A DNA stretch of 5,671 nt, taken from assembly GCA_050258415.1 (NCBI GenBank), contig JBLMYS010000140.1, forward strand, positions 1-5,671. The letters run 5' to 3'. The position numbers and the translations under genes were made by a program. The notes below the pieces were generated by a model that searched no databases, was not told where the DNA came from, and was given only the letters and a program-made list of their open reading frames with translations. Source of the stretch: JAAXKN01 sp050258415 (GTDB lineage Bacteria; Bacteroidota; Ignavibacteria; Ignavibacteriales; SURF-24). Shown here in pieces: positions 1-4,953 of the stretch (position 1 is the first letter of the stretch; each line of letters opens with the position of its first letter).

Positions 1-1516
1 CATTAGCGTTCTTAGCTGTTTCATAGACAGTCTTTGTCATCTCTTCAATAGCCCCTGCCACTTCAGTTGCCTGCTGGCTCTGTTCCTGTGCTCCAGCGGC
101 CATCTGCTCAGATGAAGATGATATCTCATTAGCAGCACTGGCTGTAGCCTGAACGGCTTCACTGACCATGGAAAGAGTGTTGTGGAGGTCATAAATCATT
201 TTATTTACATTCTGGCCCAGTTTATAGAGGTCGCTCTTTTCATCGAGCTCAAGAGACCTTGTAAAGTCGCCATGGGCAACTGATTCAATTACTTCAGCTA
301 CAGGTGCAATCTGTTCATTTAAGTACCGTTTCTGCTCGGCTTCAACCTCACGCAGATCAACAAAGTTGGCAAAGCATGCAACCATTTCTTTTTTGCTATC
401 ATAAATCGGTCCGGAAGTAATTAAAGCCGGGAACATTTCTCCCGTATGATCCTTCAGATTATGTTTTTCCCCACTCATGAATTTTCCCTGGAAAGCATTT
501 TTGGTAACAGAATCCTGCAGGAAGAGCTCTTTGACCTTTAGCTTTCCAATTATTTCCTCTGGTTTTTTATTTAGCTTCATCATCTTTAATGAAGCTTCGT
601 TTACTGAAAGTATTTTTGTGTCTTTATCTGCTATGAACATGGCTGCACTGATGCCCTGCTGGAAGCTCTGAGCCATGGAGATCTCATCATTAATTTTCCC
701 GATCATAGTGTTAAAACCCGTGGAAAGCTGCCCGATTTCGTCATTACTTTTATAATCCACCACGGCTGTCAGGTCGCCGGCAATAACCCTGCCGGTTGCG
801 CCGCTAAGGGCATCGATCGGTTTATTAATCTTTTTGTGGATCAGGAGATAATTTAATACCTGTACAATAAACAGGATAGTAATAATTGCAAAAATGAGGT
901 AGAGATAAAAATAACTATCGGCGATATGGCTGTTGACCTCATCCTGAGTGCGTTTATCCAGCATTTTAAAGAACTCGTTAATAGGTTCAAGAATAATGCT
1001 TACCTGTTTGTGGTAATTATCATCGTGGAGAATGCGACGGGCCGTTTCGAGGTCGGGGGTGCCGTGGACGGTATAGTTGCCGTTTGCATCCTGGAAGAGG
1101 CCTTTAACTGCATTCATTGCTTTTTCCTCAGTTTTCACGAGTTCCTGAGATTTATCCTTAGATCCCTGTATTTTAGCAAATTCCTCGTCTGTGAAGTGGA
1201 GCTCTTTCATCATCTGGGCAAAAGATATTGTGCGGCCGTCCTTGCGTGGTTTTTTGCCGTCTGAAATGGCAACGAGGTCCCAGTACTCTTTTTCATATTT
1301 CTCTTCTCCTGTAACGACATATGTTCTGGCGAGGCGCGTAAGGTTCTGGGAGTTCTGGCTTAATTCAATAGCGACCTGGTAGGATTTATACCTTACTTCC
1401 TGGCTTGCGTTGAGGGCTTTCTGAGCATTGAGCATAAGGAGAGTTGCCACGCCCAGGCCAAGAATAGCAATTCCTGTAACAGAATATATAAGTAAGAACA
1501 TTTTTTTTATAGACAT
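1..1516 (-). CDS. Methyl-accepting chemotaxis protein, N-terminal 505 residues (MCP1; C-terminus outside window)
   Basis: Transmembrane chemoreceptor, paralogous to the MCP at 2490-4712. The frame is open from ATG 1516 to base 1 without a stop, so about the last third of the protein, including the hairpin tip, is missing. The start is supported by AAGGAA (1527-1522) five bases upstream and by the same MSIKKMF opening in the paralogue. Domains: TM1 about 7-29; all-helical extracytoplasmic sensor about 30-202 with LTRLARTYVVTG; TM2 about 203-226; HAMP about 227-280 (NKPID, GDLT); PAS about 285-390; second HAMP-like module about 399-450 (IAP, GDFT); then the first arm of the MCP signalling coiled coil (AANEISSSSEQMAAGAQEQ). 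It aligns with MCP2 throughout with one extra residue near 350. The sensor differs at scattered positions, while the last 60 or so visible residues are nearly identical. It has its own sigma-28 promoter. The ligand is unknown. Family is certain; specificity is not. Confidence 0.95.
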   Translation of the reverse strand, partial: MSIKKMFLLIYSVTGIAILGLGVATLLMLNAQKALNASQEVRYKSYQVAIELSQNSQNLTRLARTYVVTGEEKYEKEYWDLVAISDGKKPRKDGRTISFAQMMKELHFTDEEFAKIQGSKDKSQELVKTEEKAMNAVKGLFQDANGNYTVHGTPDLETARRILHDDNYHKQVSIILEPINEFFKMLDKRTQDEVNSHIADSYFYLYLIFAIITILFIVQVLNYLLIHKKINKPIDALSGATGRVIAGDLTAVVDYKSNDEIGQLSTGFNTMIGKINDEISMAQSFQQGISAAMFIADKDTKILSVNEASLKMMKLNKKPEEIIGKLKVKELFLQDSVTKNAFQGKFMSGEKHNLKDHTGEMFPALITSGPIYDSKKEMVACFANFVDLREVEAEQKRYLNEQIAPVAEVIESVAHGDFTRSLELDEKSDLYKLGQNVNKMIYDLHNTLSMVSEAVQATASAANEISSSSEQMAAGAQEQSQQATEVAGAIEEMTKTVYETAKNAN

Positions 1517-1521
1517 TACAC

Positions 1522-1527
1522 TTCCTT
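1522..1527 (-). promoter_or_regulatory. Ribosome binding site of MCP1
   Basis: AAGGAA on the minus strand lies five bases before the ATG at 1516. It decides this start over the in-frame Met codon at residue 6. A small 6-bp inverted repeat (TTTTGA/TCAAAA, 1535-1551) sits just upstream. Confidence 0.75.
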
Positions 1528-1661
1528 TTGGCTTTTTTGATATGTTCAAAATGATTTAGGAACAGGTTATCTTTCTCTGCGAGTTTTCATAAATATTACA
1601 CTTCGGCAATGAAACTTAAGGTATTAATCTTCCGGAACAATGATTAATGTCAAAAAAAGTA

Positions 1662-1678
1662 TTTTTCCTCAGGAAAAA
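1662..1678. repeat. 17-nt inverted repeat in the MCP1 leader
   Basis: TTTTTCCT, a single C, then AGGAAAAA: 8-bp perfect arms around one base. It lies about 45-60 bases downstream of the expected MCP1 transcription start. One base is too short for an RNA hairpin loop, although opening the innermost pair would give a 3-nt loop. A protein-binding site is also possible. No function can be read from it. Confidence 0.4.
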
Positions 1679-1727
1679 GGATTTCAACGAAAAGAAGCGA
1701 GCAGATAAAGTTTTCTTATAATAACAA

Positions 1728-1754
1728 TTATCGGCATTTATTTATTATTTTTTG
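1728..1754 (-). promoter_or_regulatory. Sigma-28 (FliA) promoter of MCP1
   Basis: On the minus strand a perfect GCCGATAA (-10, 1735-1728) follows CAAAAAAT (-35, 1754-1747) with an 11-base spacer. The FliA consensus is TAAAGTTT-N11-GCCGATAA; the -35 core here is CAAA instead of TAAA. The transcription start would fall near 1720, about 200 bases before the ATG. FliA control is usual for chemoreceptor genes in flagellated bacteria. The exact -10 and correct spacing make this convincing; the weak -35 and long leader leave some doubt. Confidence 0.7.
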
Positions 1755-1799
1755 TAATAATAAAGGTGTAATTTGTTGTAAGGTAGAATAGGATAATGA

Positions 1800-1817
1800 T
1801 GTAAGGAATTCCTTACA
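1800..1817. promoter_or_regulatory. 18-bp perfect palindrome, candidate operator upstream of the MCP1 promoter
   Basis: TGTAAGGAATTCCTTACA is identical to its reverse complement over all 18 bases. A third TGTAAGG half-site lies at 1777-1783, 23 bases (about two helical turns) before the palindrome on the plus strand. Further TGTAA words occur at 1753 and 1767. The palindrome sits about 46 bases upstream of the MCP1 -35 box, a position suited to a dimeric activator or to a boundary element. The binding protein is unknown, and AT-richness weakens the short TGTAA matches but not the palindrome. Confidence 0.5.
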
Positions 1818-1838
1818 CACGAGGTTTGAAGTTCGTGG

Positions 1839-1880
1839 ATGAATAGATACTGTCCTCAGCGGAGGGCAGTATCTATTCAT
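1839..1880 (-). terminator. 42-nt strong hairpin immediately after cheW (possible terminator or mRNA 3'-end stabiliser)
   Basis: ATGAATAGATACTG pairs perfectly with CAGTATCTATTCAT (14 bp). The pairing continues inward through one G·U and four Watson-Crick pairs to a 4-nt loop, giving a 19-bp stem. It begins seven bases after the cheW stop, the usual place for a terminator. On neither strand is it followed by a T-run: the minus strand continues CCACGAAC. It is therefore not a standard intrinsic terminator. It could block 3' exonucleases, act with a factor, or be a repeat-element hairpin. The structure is certain; the role is not. Confidence 0.55.
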
Positions 1881-1887
1881 AATTAAA

Positions 1888-2355
1888 TCATACTCCTGAG
1901 AGCAGTTGTTTTTCTTCTTCAACTAAGACCTTATCCAGGTCAAGGAGGATTAAGAGCCTGTCTTCCAACTTGGCTATGGATGTAATGTATTCGGAGTTGA
2001 TTCCGGCCACAAGGCTTGGAGGAGCCTCTGTCGTGCTGGAGGGTATTCTTAAGACCTCACTTACGCTGTCTACGATGAAACCTATAGTACGTCCGGAGAG
2101 GTCGACTACAACTATTCTGGTATTGCGGTCGTGCTCCAATCTGTCCAGGCCAAGTCTTTTCCTCAGGCTTATTACAGGAATTACCCTGCCCCTTAAGTTT
2201 ATGACACCTTCGACGAAGGAGGGTGAGTTAGGGATAGAAGTAATTTCTATCATCCTTATTATCTCCTGAACCTTCAATATGTCCACTCCAAACTCTTCAC
2301 GGCCTATGGTGAAGCTGACCAGCTGCAAGAGTTCTGAACTGTCTGTCTTTTCCAT
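1888..2355 (-). CDS. cheW: Chemotaxis coupling protein CheW
   Basis: Complete 155-residue adaptor joining MCP signalling tips to the kinase CheA in chemosensory arrays at the inner membrane. It is a single CheW domain of normal length. Signs are EFGVDILKVQEIIRM (21-35), the SFVEGVINLRGRVIPVISLRKRLGL core (46-70) with the NLRG loop that contacts CheA and receptor, IVVVDL (81-86), IGFIVDSVSEVLRIP (91-105) and the closing LLILLDLDKVL (134-144). The start is supported by GGAG (2366-2363) seven bases upstream. It lies between two MCPs with gaps of 134 bases upstream and 371 downstream. No cheA, cheY, cheR or cheB is in view, so it must work with a kinase encoded elsewhere. I see no sigma-28 promoter of its own. 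The family assignment is secure; whether it serves only these two receptors is unknown. Confidence 0.97.
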   Translation of the reverse strand: MEKTDSSELLQLVSFTIGREEFGVDILKVQEIIRMIEITSIPNSPSFVEGVINLRGRVIPVISLRKRLGLDRLEHDRNTRIVVVDLSGRTIGFIVDSVSEVLRIPSSTTEAPPSLVAGINSEYITSIAKLEDRLLILLDLDKVLVEEEKQLLSGV

Positions 2356-2362
2356 TTTTTAT

Positions 2363-2366
2363 CTCC
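2363..2366 (-). promoter_or_regulatory. Ribosome binding site of cheW
   Basis: GGAG on the minus strand, seven bases before the ATG at 2355, in an otherwise A-rich context. It supports the annotated start. Confidence 0.75.
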
Positions 2367-2440
2367 ATTGTGATATTCATTTTTATGACTAGCCCCAGAT
2401 TCCCCGACGGATGATCGGAGGTTAATCAGACCTGACCATG

Positions 2441-2448
2441 CAAATATA
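2441..2448 (-). promoter_or_regulatory. Possible -7 element for cheW (weak)
   Basis: The minus strand reads TATATTTG here, which fits the TAnnTTTG -7 element known in Bacteroidota, about 85 bases before the cheW ATG. The matching TTTG -33 element is absent at the right distance, and the region is very AT-rich, so this is only a candidate. Without it, cheW would depend on readthrough from MCP2. Confidence 0.2.
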
Positions 2449-2463
2449 ATAAAATTTTTGAAA

Positions 2464-2480
2464 CAGGAAATTTTTTCCTG
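2464..2480 (-). terminator. Probable weak terminator after MCP2
   Basis: CAGGAAA and TTTCCTG form a 7-bp stem around a 3-nt loop, starting nine bases after the MCP2 stop. On the minus strand the stem is followed by TTTCAAAAATTTT, an interrupted T-rich tract. Placement fits an intrinsic terminator, but the stem has only three G·C pairs, so partial readthrough into cheW is likely. Confidence 0.5.
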
Positions 2481-2489
2481 ACATTTTAA

Positions 2490-4712
2490 TTATCTAATGA
2501 GCTTTGAACTGCGGGAATACCTCGCTTCTGCCTCTTTTAACTTAAAACCCTGGATCAGCTCCTGAAGGTTTACTGTAAGGCGGTTTAAGTCCTCTGCAGC
2601 ACGCGCTATCTGCTCTGTTCCTGCGGCTGACTGCTGTGTTACGCTTGAAATACCTTCAATATTCTTTGAGATCTCTTCGGCCGCACTCGACTGCTCCTCA
2701 CTTGCTGCTGCAACCTGAAGCACTACGTCTGTTGTTTTCTGTGCCCCGCCAAGAATTTCATTAAGAACTTCAGCAACCTCTTCAGTCTGTTTCATTCCTT
2801 CTTCGACGGCTATTCTGGCCTCTCCCATTGAAGCGTCTGCTTCTTTGGCTTCCTTCTGAATAGCTTTAATGGTTTCAGCTATCTCTTTAGTTGCCTTCGT
2901 CGTACGCTCGGCAAGCTTACGGACTTCATCGGCTACAACTGCAAAGCCCCGTCCCTGCTCACCGGCACGGGCAGCCTCAATTGCAGCATTAAGGGCAAGT
3001 AAATTGGTCTGGTCTGCAATGTCATCGATCACCTGGGTGATTTCACCAATCTGCTCACTTCTTTTTGAGAGTGAAGCTACGATTCTTGAGGTTTCTTCAG
3101 AAGAAGCCACAATCTTCTCAATTCCTTTCTTTGTGTCATTTATCTTCTTGGCCCCTTTTTCAGCCGCTTGGCTCGAGCCTCTTGATACATCGGCAGCCTC
3201 GTTGGCATTCTTAGCTGTTTCATAGACTGTCTTAGTCATCTCTTCAATAGCCCCTGCCACCTCAGTTGCCTGCTGGCTCTGCTCCTGGGCGCCTGCGGCC
3301 ATCTGTTCACTTGAAGAGGAAATTTCATTAGCAGCACTGGCTGTAGCCTGGACGGCTTCACTAACCATAGAAAGCGTATTATGAAGGTCATCAATCATTT
3401 TATTTATATTCTGGCCGAGCTTATAAAGATCACTTTTTTCATCGAGCTCTAGATTCTTTGTAAAGTCACCCCCTGCAACCGAGCCGATTACATCAGCAAT
3501 AGGTGCAATCTGCTCGTTTAAGTATTGTTTCTGTTTTGCTTCTATTTCGCGCAGGTCAATAAAGTTAGCAAAGCATGCGACCATTTCTTTTTTACTGTTG
3601 TGGACCGGGCCGGTCTGAATCAGTGCGGGGAAAGAGACACCGGTATGATCTTTCAGTGTAAATGTGCCGTTTGCAAAATTACCCTGGAACGATTTAGTAG
3701 AAAGTGAGTCCTGGAGAAATATATCTTTGACCTTTAATTTGCCGATCACCTCTTCAGGTTTTTTATTAAATTTCATCATATTTAATGCGGCCTGATTAAT
3801 GGAGAGGATATTTGTATTCCGGTCCGTAATAAACATAGCTGCACTGAGTCCCTGCTGAAAGCTCTGTGCCATAGCCATTTCGTCCTTGATCTTGGAGAGC
3901 ATAAGGTTAAAGCCTTCGGAGAGGTGACCGATTTCGTCATTACTCTTATAATCAACCACAGCCGTCAGGTCGCCTGAGATCACCTTATTTGTAGCGCCGC
4001 TGAGGGCATCGATCGGTTTATTAACTTTTTTGCGGATTATGAGGAAGTTAACTATCTGAATAATAATCAGCAGGGCAACTATAGCAAAGATCACATTGAG
4101 GTAGAATTGGCTATCAGCAACGTGCGTCTCCACTTCTGCCTTTGTACGGTTATCCAATAGTTTAAAGAATTCGTCAATCGGCTGGAGAATAATTTCTCTT
4201 TGTCTATGGTAGTTTTCATCGTGGACGAGGCGGCGGGCAAGTTCCATATCGGGAGCGCCGTGGACGGTATAGTTACCGTTAGGATCCTGGAACAAGCCTT
4301 TAACGGCGTTCATTGCTTTTTGTTCAGTTGAGACCAGCTCATTGGACTTGTCATTTGATTCCTTAATCTTGGCGAATTCATCATCGGAGAAATTAAGTTC
4401 TTTCATCATCTGATCAAATGAAACCGTACGGCCGTCCTTGCGTGGTTTTTTACCGTTAGAGATATCGACGAGGTCCCAGTACTCTTTTTCATATTTTTCA
4501 TCGCCTGTAACTACGTATGTTCTGGCAAGTCTTGTCAAGTCTTCTGAGTTCTGCCTCATTTCGAGGGCAACCTGGTATGATTTATATCTTATTTCCTGGC
4601 TTGTATTAAGTTCTTTTTGTGCACGGAGCATCATAAGAGTAGCCACGCCAAGGCCTATAATAGCAAGTCCGGTACCACCATAAATTAGCATGAACATTTT
4701 TTTAATGGACAT
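2490..4712 (-). CDS. Methyl-accepting chemotaxis protein with extracytoplasmic helical sensor, HAMP-PAS-HAMP and signalling domain (MCP2)
   Basis: Complete 740-residue chemoreceptor that controls CheA through CheW. TM1 about 7-29; extracytoplasmic, mainly helical sensor about 30-202 (LARTYVVTGDEKYEKEYW, 62-79), of 4HB/CHASE3-like appearance but not assigned; TM2 about 203-226; HAMP about 227-280 (P233, GDLT 247-250); PAS about 285-390; second HAMP-like module about 398-448 (P404, GDFT 415-418); signalling coiled coil about 446-722. The tip is IADQTNLLALNAAIEAARAG, with E579 and R582 matching Tsr E385 and R388, while D567 replaces the Tsr trimer-contact Phe, as in many non-enteric MCPs. AASEEQSSAA (669-678) fits the methylation-site consensus. 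Each arm is about 20 heptads, suggesting a 40-heptad class (inference). There is no C-terminal NWETF-type CheR/CheB tether; it ends in KLIR. AGAGGGGG before the ATG fixes the start. Ligand unknown. Confidence 0.97.
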   Translation of the reverse strand: MSIKKMFMLIYGGTGLAIIGLGVATLMMLRAQKELNTSQEIRYKSYQVALEMRQNSEDLTRLARTYVVTGDEKYEKEYWDLVDISNGKKPRKDGRTVSFDQMMKELNFSDDEFAKIKESNDKSNELVSTEQKAMNAVKGLFQDPNGNYTVHGAPDMELARRLVHDENYHRQREIILQPIDEFFKLLDNRTKAEVETHVADSQFYLNVIFAIVALLIIIQIVNFLIIRKKVNKPIDALSGATNKVISGDLTAVVDYKSNDEIGHLSEGFNLMLSKIKDEMAMAQSFQQGLSAAMFITDRNTNILSINQAALNMMKFNKKPEEVIGKLKVKDIFLQDSLSTKSFQGNFANGTFTLKDHTGVSFPALIQTGPVHNSKKEMVACFANFIDLREIEAKQKQYLNEQIAPIADVIGSVAGGDFTKNLELDEKSDLYKLGQNINKMIDDLHNTLSMVSEAVQATASAANEISSSSEQMAAGAQEQSQQATEVAGAIEEMTKTVYETAKNANEAADVSRGSSQAAEKGAKKINDTKKGIEKIVASSEETSRIVASLSKRSEQIGEITQVIDDIADQTNLLALNAAIEAARAGEQGRGFAVVADEVRKLAERTTKATKEIAETIKAIQKEAKEADASMGEARIAVEEGMKQTEEVAEVLNEILGGAQKTTDVVLQVAAASEEQSSAAEEISKNIEGISSVTQQSAAGTEQIARAAEDLNRLTVNLQELIQGFKLKEAEARYSRSSKLIR

Positions 4713-4718
4713 AGTTTT

Positions 4719-4726
4719 CCCCCTCT
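4719..4726 (-). promoter_or_regulatory. Strong ribosome binding site of MCP2
   Basis: AGAGGGGG on the minus strand ends six bases before the ATG at 4712. It is the most purine-rich Shine-Dalgarno of the three visible starts, stronger than that of the paralogue MCP1, which may mean higher MCP2 expression. Confidence 0.75.
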
Positions 4727-4761
4727 GTATTCCAGTTTCAGTGTCTTTATAGGTAACTTTT

Positions 4762-4786
4762 ATGGATTAATAGATTATTAATCCAT
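4762..4786. promoter_or_regulatory. 25-nt inverted repeat at the MCP2 promoter, candidate operator
   Basis: ATGGATTAATA and TATTAATCCAT are perfect 11-bp arms around the 3-nt centre GAT. The element touches the last base of the sigma-28 -10 box (4786) and covers the expected transcription start. A dimeric regulator bound here would block initiation. As RNA it would be a weak AT-rich hairpin at the 5' end of the MCP2 message. Confidence 0.5.
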
Positions 4787-4812
4787 TATCGTACGATACC
4801 TGAAAAAATTTA
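4786..4812 (-). promoter_or_regulatory. Sigma-28 (FliA) promoter of MCP2
   Basis: On the minus strand TAAATTTT (4812-4805) and TACGATAA (4793-4786) are separated by exactly 11 bases, against the FliA consensus TAAAGTTT-N11-GCCGATAA (7 of 8 and 6 of 8 matches). The expected start is near 4778, giving a leader of about 65 bases. With the MCP1 promoter it indicates that both receptors are expressed with the late flagellar genes. The -10 box is largely embedded in the 12-bp palindrome TATCGTACGATA (4787-4798). Confidence 0.7.
4787..4798. repeat. 12-bp perfect palindrome overlapping the MCP2 -10 box
   Basis: TATCGTACGATA equals its own reverse complement and directly abuts the 25-nt inverted repeat at 4762-4786. 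Part of the symmetry comes from the CGATA of the -10 box. A protein bound here would occlude the promoter. A matching divergent plus-strand promoter is not present, because no TAAA lies at the right distance. Confidence 0.45.
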
Positions 4813-4844
4813 GCATAATTAGCCAAAATACTGCATATTTTCTC

Positions 4845-4880
4845 GGTTTTGCTGAAGCTGTATTGCCTTCAGTGAAAACC
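4845..4880. repeat. Imperfect hairpin between histidine kinase and MCP2
   Basis: GGTTTT pairs with AAAACC and CTGAAG with CTTCAG, separated by a 1x2 internal loop, with a 9-nt apical loop. It begins 73 bases after the kinase stop. A TTTT follows only on the plus strand, where there is no gene to terminate; on the minus strand GAGAAAAT follows. It may contribute to termination of the kinase transcript, but this is weak. Confidence 0.3.
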
Positions 4881-4953
4881 TTTTATTGAGAAGCTTTTGG
4901 TATTTAAGATAGCCATTAGCCGTGAATTCTCTTTTTCATCATAAGTGCGCTAT

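Larger units (their letters stand above)
1517..1887. other. Intergenic region between cheW and MCP1, palindrome-rich, with long MCP1 leader
   Basis: This 371-base stretch has no credible gene. From the cheW side it holds the 42-nt hairpin (1839-1880), a stem with arms CACGA/TCGTG (1818-1822 and 1833-1837), an 18-bp palindrome (1800-1817), and a sigma-28 promoter (1728-1754). If that promoter is used, MCP1 mRNA has a leader of about 200 nt. The leader contains a 17-nt inverted repeat TTTTTCCT-C-AGGAAAAA (1662-1678), an ATTAATC/GATTAAT pair (1623-1629 and 1642-1648) with the 8-bp palindrome TTCCGGAA between its arms, and a TTTTGA/TCAAAA repeat (1535-1551). What the leader elements do is unknown. 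Confidence 0.7.

Noticed and set aside
926..1264. 112-codon plus-strand open frame
   Set aside because: It is fully antisense to the MCP1 sensor and TM2 region, whose translation matches its paralogue residue by residue. The plus-strand product resembles no family I know.
1567..1590. 7-codon minus-strand mini-ORF (MKTRRER) in the MCP1 leader
   Set aside because: It has no Shine-Dalgarno sequence and is too short to support. It could be a leader peptide only if conserved, which cannot be tested here.
1728..1922. 64-codon minus-strand frame overlapping the cheW end
   Set aside because: It starts inside cheW in another frame, runs through the 42-nt hairpin and palindrome, and ends in the MCP1 promoter. 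There is no ribosome binding site.
2409..2424. TCCGATCA on the minus strand before cheW as a sigma-28 -10 box
   Set aside because: Two mismatches including the second-last A, and no TAAA-like -35 at the required distance (TGGT instead).
2869..3225. 118-codon plus-strand open frame
   Set aside because: It is antisense to the MCP2 hairpin tip, one of the most conserved protein segments in bacteria. The Ser/Ala-rich product is a typical shadow.
4812..4826. Sigma-54-like TTGGC...TGC on the minus strand before MCP2
   Set aside because: Only eight bases separate GG and GC, where sigma-54 needs ten. A well-spaced sigma-28 promoter lies beside it.
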